Positions 35,112-43,648 of a DNA stretch of 64,000 nucleotides are shown here, in pieces. The notes under the pieces were generated by a model. That model saw only the letters and a program-made list of their open reading frames with translations. It was not told where the DNA came from and did no database searches. The stretch comes from Synechococcus sp. KORDI-52 (GTDB lineage: Bacteria; Cyanobacteriota; Cyanobacteriia; PCC-6307; Cyanobiaceae): positions 2,170,001-2,234,000 of the forward strand of contig NZ_CP006271.1 of assembly GCF_000737595.1 (NCBI RefSeq), in the 5' to 3' direction. The number at the start of each line of letters is the position of its first letter. The first letter of the stretch is position 1. Position numbers and translations under genes: made by a program.

Positions 35112-35230
35112 GACCCCAGAGCATTTCTTGGCTCATCTACAGGATTTCTGAGTATTTCTTCCCAGAGATCAGTCTTAATTTGATCCAATCTCATTGCGGA
35201 CATCCAGAGTTGGCTCCCGACCCCCGCTCC

Positions 35231-35368
35231 ATGGCATGGCAACAGGACGGTGAGCTAGCGCCGGCTGATTTGGATGCCCTTGTGCATGCACTTCAGCGGG
35301 TCGAGTGCGACCACAACAGTGCTGAGCTTCAGCGTCTCGGCCAGATCGACCCTCCAGCTGGAGCCTGA
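35231..35368 (+). CDS. Doubtful 45-residue hypothetical protein
   Basis: From ATG 35231 (MAWQQDGELAPADLDALVHA), an acidic amphipathic helix-like peptide ending LGQIDPPAGA. The frame is open upstream to TTG 35180. Composition is consistent with coding, but there is no family support. The rest of the 270-nt gap between the DUF1517 gene and larB shows no other structure I can identify. Confidence 0.3.
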   Translation: MAWQQDGELAPADLDALVHALQRVECDHNSAELQRLGQIDPPAGA

Positions 35369-35381
35369 ACCCTCCGCTTGA

Positions 35382-36047
35382 TCACTCCGGGGAACACCCT
35401 CGGAGCATCCTCAATGCAGCCATGGCTGCGCCATATCCGTTGTCGATATTCACCACCATCAATCCAGGCGCACAGCTGGCGAGCATCCCCTCCAAAGCGG
35501 TTCGTCCCCCTGCGCTGATGCCATAACCAACCGAAACCGGGACGCCGATCACAGGTTGCGGCACCAGACCTGCCAGCACAGTGGGCAATGCACCCTCCAT
35601 CCCGGCGCAGGCGATCAGAATCCGCGCCGAAGCAAGACGGGGGAGTTGATCGAGCAGGCGATGCAATCCAGCCACCCCCACATCCATCACAGGATCCACG
35701 CCGACGCCGTGGCAACGCAGGGCCAAGCTGATCTCCGCCACCACCTTGCGATCACTGCTGCCTCCACTGAGCACCACCACCTCAGCCGGGGGCGATGGCT
35801 CAGCTGGCAACGCCCCCAGGGTGAGGCAGCCAGCGTCGGCGTGCAGCTCGACCGCCGGTAAGGCCTCACGCACCCGTGCCGCTTTTTCGGGGTCCACCCG
35901 GGTCACCAAACCCAGTTCCCCGGCTGCGGCAAAGCTCTTGAGGATGGTGCTGATTTGATGGGCGGTCTTGTGTTCCCCCCACACGGCCTCAACCATGCCC
36001 AACCGCTGGCGGCGGCGCAGATCAAGGCGAGCGTCCGGCGTGTTCAC
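35382..36047 (-). CDS. larB: LarB, nickel-pincer cofactor biosynthesis
   Basis: 221 residues. The C-terminal domain has VVVLSGGSSDRKVVAEISLA, DVGVAGLHRLL, CAGMEGALPTVLAGLV and VPVSVGYGISAGGRTALEGMLASCAPG-type blocks, which define LarB (related to the PurE fold). LarB carboxylates and hydrolyses nicotinic acid adenine dinucleotide to pyridinium-3,5-biscarboxylate mononucleotide, the first step to the nickel-pincer nucleotide of LarA. No larC, larE or larA is nearby. A 4-nt overlap with the TIGR03792 gene upstream suggests co-translation. Confidence 0.88.
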   Translation of the reverse strand: MNTPDARLDLRRRQRLGMVEAVWGEHKTAHQISTILKSFAAAGELGLVTRVDPEKAARVREALPAVELHADAGCLTLGALPAEPSPPAEVVVLSGGSSDRKVVAEISLALRCHGVGVDPVMDVGVAGLHRLLDQLPRLASARILIACAGMEGALPTVLAGLVPQPVIGVPVSVGYGISAGGRTALEGMLASCAPGLMVVNIDNGYGAAMAALRMLRGCSPE

Positions 36048-36484
36048 TGTGGCAACAGTTCCCCTTCAAACACCAGCGGGAAGGGGTTGCCTTGAACCTG
36101 CCCCGTTTGCTCACGGGCCAGCGTCTCGAAGCGCTCCTGAACCTGCTCCACATCCGCCATGGAGATGGACTTCCATGCCTCACGACTGCTCCACCGAATC
36201 AGCAGTGTTCCCTCTTCTGTTGCCGGATCCCAGAAGAGCTCACGGCCCAGAAATCCAGGCTGTTTGTCGAGCCAAGGTTCCCAGCTGCCGCGTTCAGCAA
36301 CCATCCAGTCCTCACGGCTGTGCTGGGGGACCCGCAGCCGCAGGTGCTCCACCACAGCCACCCCTTCACCCACCTGAGGGTCGGCCCAGGCCAATACCCT
36401 TGCCTCCGAAAACCCGCCCAACAACAGAATCAGTGCCCAACAAAGTCCGAAGACCCTAAGCAGAACAGGCCGGAGTCGAGGCAC
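36044..36484 (-). CDS. TIGR03792 family exported protein
   Basis: 146 residues with an N-terminal signal or anchor (LLRVFGLCWALILLLGGF). The mature domain has VEHLRLRVPQHSREDWMVAE and TLLIRWSSREAWKSISMADV, features of the cyanobacterial TIGR03792 family, which resembles the dimeric alpha-beta barrel of antibiotic-synthesis monooxygenases. No function is established. It overlaps larB by 4 nt and lies 3 nt after the trmD-ispF stop, so the three may be one transcript. Confidence 0.82.
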   Translation of the reverse strand: MPRLRPVLLRVFGLCWALILLLGGFSEARVLAWADPQVGEGVAVVEHLRLRVPQHSREDWMVAERGSWEPWLDKQPGFLGRELFWDPATEEGTLLIRWSSREAWKSISMADVEQVQERFETLAREQTGQVQGNPFPLVFEGELLPQ

Positions 36485-36487
36485 GCT

Positions 36488-37696
36488 TCAGCTCCGCTGC
36501 AAAAGGGCTACAGCCTGGCAACTGATGCCCTCTTCCCGTCCCTCCGGACCCAAACCTTCATTGGTGGTGGCCTTCACACCCACGGAGTCTGGAGCAATGC
36601 CGATCGCTGACGCGATCCGGCTGCTCATCTCCGCTATGTACGGCTTGAGCTTGGGGCGCTCGGCAATCACCACCGCATCAATGTTCAGCACCGACCAGCC
36701 GCGCTCCTTCACCAGCTTCACCACCTGATCCAGCAGCTTCAAGCTGTCGGCCCCTTTCCATTGAGGATCGGTGGGGGGAAAGTACTTGCCGATATCACCC
36801 AGGGCCAGGGCCCCGAGCAGGGCATCCATCACGGCATGCACCAGCACATCGGCGTCGCTGTGGCCATCCAGGCCCAAACCGTCGGGATGGTCCAGGGTCA
36901 CACCGCCGAGGATGATGGCCCGACCGGGCACCAGCCGGTGGATGTCGTATCCGTTGCCGATGCGCAGCTCCATGCCTGGGTCTGAAGGGTTAGTCATTGT
37001 CGCTGCCTGCCAGCGGGCAAACAGATCAGGCCGGCGCTCGCGGGTGCGCTGCTCCCGCTGCTCCTGACGCCACCGGGCGATGGCACCGTGATCGCCACTG
37101 CGCAGCACATCCGGAACGGTCACGCCACGGAAGTCGGCGGGGCGGGTGTAATGCGGGTGTTCCAGGAGGAGTGCACTGTGGCTTTCCTCCACCAGGGAAT
37201 CAGCCGTCCCCACCGTGCCAGGCAGCAGACGAACCACACCGTTGATCACCGTCATGGCAGGCAGCTCCCCGCCGGTGAGGACGAAATCGCCCACCGACAC
37301 CTCCTCATCAGCCAGGCCACGAATGCGCTCGTCGAACCCCTCGTAGTGGCCGCAGAGGAAGACCAGTTGATCGTGATCGATGGACCAACGCTGCAGATCC
37401 TGCTGCTGCAGGGGACGCCCCTGCGGTGACATCAACAGCACCCGGCTTCGGGGACTGCGGGGGATAGCCTCCATCGCGGCGAACACCGGCTCGGGCTTGA
37501 GCACCATGCCGGCGCCACCCCCATAGGGCTCGTCATCCACCTTGCGATGGCGATCCGTGGCGAAGTCCCTGGGGTTATGCAGGTGCAACGCAGCAATGCC
37601 CGCGTTGAAGGCACGACCGATCACTCCAAGCTCCAGCAGAGGAGCAAACGCCTGCGGCGCCAGGCTCACCACATCAAGGCGAAACGGTTTTGTCAA
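36488..37696 (-). CDS. trmD-ispF: In-frame fusion of tRNA (guanine37-N1)-methyltransferase and IspF
   Basis: 402 residues. Residues 1-232 are Trm[28 protein letters not shown] and [14 protein letters not shown] form the trefoil-knot SAM site that makes m1G37. Residues about 242-402 are Isp[23 protein letters not shown] and KATTNEGLG, the MEP-pathway cyclodiphosphate synthase. The junction [20 protein letters not shown] carries no stop; the two other frames both hit stops exactly there. ATGs at 36997 and 36973 could also allow separate translation of IspF. Both halves look catalytically complete, so either a true fusion protein or an internal restart is possible. Confidence 0.9.
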   Translation of the reverse strand: MTKPFRLDVVSLAPQAFAPLLELGVIGRAFNAGIAALHLHNPRDFATDRHRKVDDEPYGGGAGMVLKPEPVFAAMEAIPRSPRSRVLLMSPQGRPLQQQDLQRWSIDHDQLVFLCGHYEGFDERIRGLADEEVSVGDFVLTGGELPAMTVINGVVRLLPGTVGTADSLVEESHSALLLEHPHYTRPADFRGVTVPDVLRSGDHGAIARWRQEQREQRTRERRPDLFARWQAATMTNPSDPGMELRIGNGYDIHRLVPGRAIILGGVTLDHPDGLGLDGHSDADVLVHAVMDALLGALALGDIGKYFPPTDPQWKGADSLKLLDQVVKLVKERGWSVLNIDAVVIAERPKLKPYIAEMSSRIASAIGIAPDSVGVKATTNEGLGPEGREEGISCQAVALLQRS

Positions 37697-38090
37697 GTTA
37701 TGACTGGGCTCAATGCCAACCCCCTGGCTTTGTAAGGCAATTATTTTGACAACTGGTCGGCGCCCTCCCTTAGGCCTCTTGCCAGCCCTCTTTCAGATAA
37801 CCAAGAGTACACGCATACTAAATAACGAAAAAGGCTTACATCTGCTCATCACGGCACCATCACCCCGAAGCTTGAGGCTCCCTTTCTTCAAACGAATCCA
37901 GGGCACTTCGTTATCGGTGGAGGTGACCACATTGAGCAGGGCGATTGGTGGATGGGTCAGGCGATTTTCTGCGAGGGGAGTGCTCGGCATCCAAAGCTTC
38001 CCTTTCTGTTCAAGTGGCTGACGTTGATACAGGAATCATCAAGTGGATCAATGCTGATGAGGTGATCGATGTGATCTGGTCAATGGATGG
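37697..38090. other. AT-richer gap with no supportable gene
   Basis: Between trmD-ispF and the next candidate gene there are only overlapping short frames on both strands (plus 37713-38021 and 37945-38127, minus 37793-37990). None has a known motif or convincing start. The plus-strand frame at 37945 contains DVDTGIIKWINADEVIDVIW, which reads like part of a folded domain and may be a remnant. No transposase, tRNA or repeat was found. Confidence 0.5.
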
Positions 38091-38381
38091 ATGGCCCACC
38101 TCAAGCCCCGTACTCGAGAAGCAGTAGGAGCCAGAGAAAAAACCAAACATGCAAACCAAACCGGACAGCCGAGCCGTGACCCTTGCCCATCCCTGCCGCA
38201 GGACCTGGCTGTCAGCCATGGCTTGCCGGCGTCGCAGTTAATTTTGACCTTTGTGCTCGGGCTGCTAATCGTGGCCTTGCATTCGGTTTCGGTGGGACTG
38301 CTCGATCGCGGCTGGTGGGTTGCGTTGATCGTACTGATGGCACTTCACAGCACCGAGATCAAACTGCTTGAAGCCGCCTGA
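38091..38381 (+). CDS. Candidate small membrane protein, 96 residues
   Basis: From ATG 38091, a charged N-terminal half (RTREAVGAREKTKHANQTG) is followed by two hydrophobic helices: LILTFVLGLLIVALHSVSVG and WWVALIVLMALHS, ending TEIKLLEAA. The helical part looks genuine; the N-terminal half may be spurious, but no internal ATG in frame offers a better start. No family is recognised. It ends 126 nt from the stop of the large convergent metalloprotease gene. Confidence 0.45.
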   Translation: MAHLKPRTREAVGAREKTKHANQTGQPSRDPCPSLPQDLAVSHGLPASQLILTFVLGLLIVALHSVSVGLLDRGWWVALIVLMALHSTEIKLLEAA

Positions 38382-38507
38382 ACATTGCTGAATGGATCTT
38401 GCTAGCTGTCTTGCGCTGCAAGATCGGGCGCACTGGAATTAGTAATAAATAATCAGCAGATTCTTTTGTGCTACCAGATCTCTCCAGACAATTGACGTTA
38501 TTTCTGT

Positions 38508-41500
38508 TTAGAAGGTCTCAGAATTCAGAGAGCCGGCAAACGCTGAATTGCTTGCAAAAGAGTAGAAGGAAGCGAAGTCTTCTGATAGTGTGGATGGCAA
38601 AATTGATGAAATATTTGATAGGGGGTCGGCATTGTTGCCGATGTCAGATTGACTATTTTCTGTGAATGCCGTCACGGTCTCCTGCAACACGATTTCAGCA
38701 GCTTTTAAAAATTGATCGCTTGGATTTAAGCCCGACATTTCTGTACTTGACGTTTTAGGGCTTATATATTCATCATTACCTGGAGTAAAAGGAGAATTTT
38801 TGTTAGCCTCTAACGGTTTAGCTGATAAGCCTATCCCCGTGATTGAGTCGACTTCTGTGGTCGCAGCAGTTTCTTTGATGCCTATAATGGATACATTATT
38901 GACATATCCATCTTCCTTGCCTTTGTTGACGTTTGCGGAAAAACGAATTTGCAATGATTCCATAGACGAGCTATCCAGCGCGATATTTTCTTGATTCCAT
39001 TGATTTTCAATACTATTTCTTCGACGGAGGCCTCTTAGGTCTGAGATACCGTCGAGAGTTGTCCAGCCAGAATTGTTCTGGTTGATTTCGAATCTCATGA
39101 AATCAGATCTGTCCCAATTATCTTCAATTCTCCAGTCGAAGCTAATTTCAATCGTGTCGAAGCCCGTTGTATTAATTGGAGATGCAAGTGAGAGGCTTTG
39201 TGATGTGGTGGAAAGTCCATCAACCTCCATTGTGATGCCAATCGCCTCACCGTTGAGCAAAGTACCGACAAAGCGGTTTCGACTTTTCCAAACATTGTCG
39301 ATGTTCCATTGACGAGCTGTCAGTGTTGGATTGTCAAAGTCATCAAAGAATAAATTTTCTTCAGACGTTTCAAAGATTGCCGGCTCAGTTTTCCCGTTAA
39401 TCGTGATGGCGAGAGTCGCTTGGTTGCTGCTTGTACCGCTTTCGTCAGTTGCGATGTAGTTGAACAGAACTTCTTCCGACTCGTTGTCATTCAATGCAAG
39501 AAAATCTGTTCCAGGATCGTAAGTAAATGAACCGTTTTCATTTAAAATAAGGGTACCTTTTTGTATCTCGTTGGTGCTGACAAGGCTGTAGGTCAGCTGG
39601 TCGCTGTCGAGGTCAGTCGCAGGAAGAAGCTGACCGTTGTAGATGACATCTTCTTCGGTACTGAATGATTGTGAAGATGCAACAGGCGAATCATTTACAC
39701 CATTGATGGTGATGATGATGTTGGTTTCAGCGCTTTCAGCATTACTGTTGTCGCGAGCGATGTAAGTGAAGACAACACTTTCTGATTCGTTGTCATTCAG
39801 GGATTCGAAGTTTGTCTCAGGGTCGTAGGTAAAGGTGCCGTCACCATTGTTGAGTACACTTCCTTTTGATGGGAGATTTGTGATGGTGTAAGTAAGGGTG
39901 TCGCCGACATCAGGATCTAGACCATCGAAGAAGATGCTTTCAGCGATTTCATCTTCAGTGATTGAAAGTGTGATCTCGTTGGCAGTCGGCTCATTATTGA
40001 CGACTGGCGCTGGTTCAGTTTTCCCGTTAATCGTGATGGCGAGAGTCGCTTGGTTGCTGCTTGTACCGCTTTCGTCAGTTGCGATGTAGTTGAACAGAAC
40101 TTCTTCCGACTCGTTGTCATTCAATGCAAGAAAATCTGTTCCAGGATCGTAAGTAAATGAACCGTTTTCATTTAAAATAAGGGTACCCTTTTGTGTCTCG
40201 TTGGTGCTCACAAGGCTGTAGGTCAGCTGGTCGCTGTCGAGGTCAGTCGCAGGAAGAAGCTGACCGTTGTAGATGACATCTTCTTCGGTACTGAATGATT
40301 GTGAAGATGCAACAGGCGAATCATTTACACCATTGATGGTGATGATGATGTTGGTTTCAGCGCTTTCAGCATTACTGTTGTCGCGAGCGATGTAAGTGAA
40401 GACAACACTTTCTGATTCGTTGTCATTCAGAGATTCGAAGTTTGTCTCAGGGTCGTAGGTAAAGGTGCCGTCACCATTGTTGAGTACACTTCCTTTTGAT
40501 GGAAGATTTGTGATGGTGTAAGTAAGGGTGTCGCCAACATCAGGATCTAAACCATCGAAGAAGATGCTTTCTGCGGTTTCATCTTCAGTGATTGAAAGTG
40601 TGATCTCGTTGGCAGTCGGAGATAGATTCTCGTCACTGATGTCGGAAAGAAGCTCTTCATAGGTTTTGACAATGGCATTGTCAAAATAGAATAATTCTAC
40701 ATCGCTCCATACCTCGTCGATATCTGTCGTGTTAAAAATTTCGTTGGAGATTGATAGTGAAGAGCCGAGGTTAATGATGCTGTACTGGCTGTAAAGCCCG
40801 TCAAAGTAAATAGTGTCATTATCTCCTAAACCTCCGAAGTAGATGTCGGAGCCGATGCTGTCATAGAAATTATCGCTACCAGCACCTCCCTCAAAGACAT
40901 TATCTGCAGTATTTCCGATGAATGTATCGTTGCCGCTCCCACCTATTGATTGTTCAATTATCGTATTTGTGCCAATCATTAAATTATTAATGAGGCCTCC
41001 TATGCTTGATCTTGAAGGGAGATCGTTATTGGGGTTAGATGGAGTTAAGTCGATATATTGGTTGTCAGCGAAATTGCTTACATCTAGAGTGTCATACCCC
41101 CCACCGTCAACTATCGTATAAGAGGTTTCTCCAATAGCCTGAGAGAAGTTGTGCATTATTTCACTTGTACCTTTGGATATATTTGTACCAACGCCGTAAA
41201 TAGTATCTCCTTTAAACGCGTTTTTTGAGCTGTATCCTTGTGATTCGTAAAGCTTGTCCAAGGCAATCCAGTCACCGGTCATCGGTGTTTGTAAAAAAGC
41301 AAATGAAGCTTCAATATTTGTATTCTCTGTTTGATCCCAGTACGACATCATGGTCACAGACCAGTTGTCATTTCCGTATTGGGCGCTGTTTTCATAGGTT
41401 GGATTTCCGTTTCCAGCGTTGTATAGCCCTTGGTGACCTAGACCCAGTGAATGGCCAACTTCATGAAATATTGTTTGGGCTGTATAGCCAAGATAGCTTG

Positions 41501-42491
41501 AATCGCCCCCATACCAGTTCGAGGCAATGTTAATTACACTGTAGTCTGTAATCACTGAATTCGGGTATTGATCCCACCATCCACTTGCTAGATACGCGTA
41601 AGCACCTGTGTCATTATCTGTGAATCGTATATCTCCCCCTGTCGTAACTTCAATAAAATCAATACTGGTATTTGCCGCGTACAGTTTAAAAACTTCTCTT
41701 GTTAAATCACTTCGAGCGGCTGTCAAGCCGTTTGAATCATTGTTCCATCCCGTTACGTTGTAAGTAAGTTGCCCATTTTTTGCTCCTAATCCACTGCTGC
41801 TGAGATTGAATTTTCTTGTGTAGGTACTTGACTCTTGCCAGTAACCCGTAACAAGGTAATCTGCCAATTCATTTAGTGTTCCAAAGGCGATTGATGGTCT
41901 GGCATTAACGTTGTTGTCAGGCTCTAAACCAGTATTTAATTCTTTTTTGTCTGCAAATGAATCTCTGCTGAACGCACATGCGGAGCAGGAGCAACTTTCT
42001 GCATGAATATATTTTGGCTCAAGTTCGAGGATCTGAGTGCTACTGGAAACTGTCTCTTCCTTTGAGCTGTAGAGTGCTTTTTCTGTTATTGCGCTGCTGA
42101 AAGTGTCAATTTCCTTTAGCCACTTAGATGAGGTGCTAACTTCAATTGGTTGATCTTCTATCCAATTTTGTCTTCTCGTTGTACTTTGACCTTCCTGCCA
42201 ACTCGAGTTGAGACTCTGTGCGCTAGGCGTTGTTTCGGTGTCGCCTCTTGATTGAATTGTCGGAAATTGAAGGCTACTCTGATGCCTAGCGATATTCAAG
42301 TTGCTCCTAAAGTCCCTCGAGGATTCCAGCGCTTCTTGGCTTACTATTGATTCATCGTTTGCACTTTGTTCGACCACAGATGCAATGTGATCAACTGTTG
42401 ATATTGCCCTAGACCTAGACTCGTCGTATCTTATGCGCCTTCTTCTATATTTATTGATTTGATCAATGAAATCAATAAACTGCTTTGGCAT
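38508..42491 (-). CDS. Large M10-type (serralysin-like) metalloprotease with RTX and cadherin-like repeats
   Basis: 1327 residues, no Sec signal peptide. Order: a basic N-terminus and polar pro-region with a Cys cluster (CSCSAC, 167-172); a metzincin domain with the zinc site HEVGHSLGLGH (343-353) and Met-turn MSY (382-384); an RTX-like region (IGGSGNDTF at 516-524, then GGAGSDNF, GGLGDNDT); cadherin/VCBS-like domains (about 625-1040) in two nearly identical 210-residue units; a jelly-roll domain (about 1055-1215); and a low-complexity tail ending ASNSAFAGSLNSETF. Type I export is expected for such proteins, and a secretion operon lies 8 kb away. The gene is far more AT-rich than its neighbours, suggesting transfer or a distinct codon history. 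Confidence 0.9.
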   Translation of the reverse strand: MPKQFIDFIDQINKYRRRRIRYDESRSRAISTVDHIASVVEQSANDESIVSQEALESSRDFRSNLNIARHQSSLQFPTIQSRGDTETTPSAQSLNSSWQEGQSTTRRQNWIEDQPIEVSTSSKWLKEIDTFSSAITEKALYSSKEETVSSSTQILELEPKYIHAESCSCSACAFSRDSFADKKELNTGLEPDNNVNARPSIAFGTLNELADYLVTGYWQESSTYTRKFNLSSSGLGAKNGQLTYNVTGWNNDSNGLTAARSDLTREVFKLYAANTSIDFIEVTTGGDIRFTDNDTGAYAYLASGWWDQYPNSVITDYSVINIASNWYGGDSSYLGYTAQTIFHEVGHSLGLGHQGLYNAGNGNPTYENSAQYGNDNWSVTMMSYWDQTENTNIEASFAFLQTPMTGDWIALDKLYESQGYSSKNAFKGDTIYGVGTNISKGTSEIMHNFSQAIGETSYTIVDGGGYDTLDVSNFADNQYIDLTPSNPNNDLPSRSSIGGLINNLMIGTNTIIEQSIGGSGNDTFIGNTADNVFEGGAGSDNFYDSIGSDIYFGGLGDNDTIYFDGLYSQYSIINLGSSLSISNEIFNTTDIDEVWSDVELFYFDNAIVKTYEELLSDISDENLSPTANEITLSITEDETAESIFFDGLDPDVGDTLTYTITNLPSKGSVLNNGDGTFTYDPETNFESLNDNESESVVFTYIARDNSNAESAETNIIITINGVNDSPVASSQSFSTEEDVIYNGQLLPATDLDSDQLTYSLVSTNETQKGTLILNENGSFTYDPGTDFLALNDNESEEVLFNYIATDESGTSSNQATLAITINGKTEPAPVVNNEPTANEITLSITEDEIAESIFFDGLDPDVGDTLTYTITNLPSKGSVLNNGDGTFTYDPETNFESLNDNESESVVFTYIARDNSNAESAETNIIITINGVNDSPVASSQSFSTEEDVIYNGQLLPATDLDSDQLTYSLVSTNEIQKGTLILNENGSFTYDPGTDFLALNDNESEEVLFNYIATDESGTSSNQATLAITINGKTEPAIFETSEENLFFDDFDNPTLTARQWNIDNVWKSRNRFVGTLLNGEAIGITMEVDGLSTTSQSLSLASPINTTGFDTIEISFDWRIEDNWDRSDFMRFEINQNNSGWTTLDGISDLRGLRRRNSIENQWNQENIALDSSSMESLQIRFSANVNKGKEDGYVNNVSIIGIKETAATTEVDSITGIGLSAKPLEANKNSPFTPGNDEYISPKTSSTEMSGLNPSDQFLKAAEIVLQETVTAFTENSQSDIGNNADPLSNISSILPSTLSEDFASFYSFASNSAFAGSLNSETF
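39385..40619 (-). repeat. Tandem pair of near-identical 630-bp period repeats inside the metalloprotease gene
   Basis: 39385-39988 and 40015-40618 align base for base at an offset of 630 with only about ten differences that I could count by eye, separated by a unit-specific linker of about 26 nt. Each copy encodes one pair of cadherin-like domains, starting NEITLSITEDE and NDSPVASSQSF. The period is a multiple of three, so copies can be gained or lost without breaking the frame. Confidence 0.93.
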
Positions 42492-42556
42492 CTTTGTACT
42501 TAAAAGTGCTTTATTTTAACAATCTTTCAGACCTAGTCAAGCTGGCTTAATGAGTT

Positions 42557-42888
42557 TTATAGCCTTGCGTGACTTTGTGGCGTTGCTCCAAAAACCTTAA
42601 GATCTTCATCTTGATGTCTTGACAATGTTTCTTTGCTGAATGTTATTTCCAGGTGCTCCCCTGGAAGGACCTCTTCCTCACTCCAAGTCTCATGAATGAC
42701 GCATTCCCATTCTGCTGGCATTGGGAGCGTCACTCCGTTGCTTTTCGCATCCGGCAGTTCACCAGCCCTAACGACTCGGTAGGCCTTTTCCCAACCTCCC
42801 CAGGCTTTCCGTTCTGAGATCGATGCCTTTCTTTTGTTTTCAGTCGTTTGGCCAGCATCAAGGCCTGGGCGTAAACATCAAGAGCCAT
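42557..42888 (-). pseudogene. Frameshifted remnant of an unknown protein
   Basis: On the minus strand, ATG 42888 opens MALDVYAQALMLAKRLKTKE. Coding-like sequence then continues in a different frame: ERKAWGGWEKAYRVVRAGEL, later MPAEWECVIHETWSEEEVLP and LEITFSKETLSRHQDEDLKV, to a TAA at 42557. The second frame has over 100 sense codons but no usable start, which fits one frameshift near 42825. No family is recognised; it may be an accessory or phage-type gene. Region 42492-42556 holds only the leader of the metalloprotease gene. Confidence 0.5.
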
Positions 42889-43119
42889 TAGGCACTGAAT
42901 GTGATCAAGCTTTGTCAGAATGGCGTTCTCCTTTGTTGGGTTGAGTTATTGAATTTGGTCGGCGCCGATCAGTGATGAGCGATCAGGTGCAAATGCCTTG
43001 GCGAGGAAATGAACCTGGCTGCCTTTCTGATCAGTTCATCCCATCCAGCCTCTTGATCGGGTCATTGGATGGCGCCACCTCGCCCCATGTCTTCTCGACA
43101 GGCTTGGCGTCATCTGTCA

Positions 43120-43485
43120 TCAGCCCTGTGGATGATTCACCTGCTGGGGATAAACCATTCCTCCACGCTTTCTGTCGGCTGGATTGTCTCTGTCGAGCCC
43201 TCTGCCATCAACTCGGAGGAATCTGTTGTTGCCGTGTTGAACCAGTGGTGTCCAAGGACCGGGCACCCATCCAGCTGCCGAATAAGTCCCCAGAAGAACG
43301 TCGTACTCAGTCACAGGCTCATCAGCTAGCCATTTCGATGGCTTCGCTGCTTGCTCCTGTTCCTTGATCCGGGCTTGCAGCAGCTTTATCGCCTGCCCGT
43401 AGCGGTGCGGTGCTAGCGCTGTCTCTCTGTCTGTGGTCTCCAGGGTCAGGGAATGGCGCTTGCCGTTGACATCACTGAGCTGGAT
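43120..43485 (-). pseudogene. Remnant resembling an integrase arm-type domain or related unknown protein
   Basis: An open minus frame after a TAA at 43486-43488 reads IQLSDVNGKRHSLTLETTDR, then RYGQAIKLLQARIKEQEQAA and KPSKWLADEPVTEYDVLLGT. Just upstream of the stop the same frame continues RIKRFKSNDW. The pattern F-x-x-N-W-x-I-x-L-x-D-x-x-GKRH-x-L-x-L is reminiscent of the N-terminal arm-binding domain of tyrosine recombinases, but no catalytic domain is present. The in-frame stop inside the conserved part and the lack of a start indicate a broken gene. The rest of 42889-43648 shows no intact gene. Confidence 0.45.
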
Positions 43486-43648
43486 TTACCAGTCGTTGCT
43501 CTTGAACCTCTTGATGCGTTATGAGGCCTGAGCATCGATTGACAACCTCGAAAGCCAACCGGTTAAAACAACCAATCGAATTTTATAGCTGGAGAGTCAT
43601 TCCCCTAGCTGACTTTCCTCATATCAGGCCATAGGGCGTCATCTCGCC

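Noticed and set aside
39385-40619. Possible CRISPR-like or transposon repeat
   Set aside because: The repeats are 600 bp long, in frame and encode cadherin-like domains, so they are an internal gene duplication.
42972-43367. 131-codon plus-strand frame
   Set aside because: It has a Cys/Pro/Ser-rich random-like composition and lies opposite the better minus-strand remnant.
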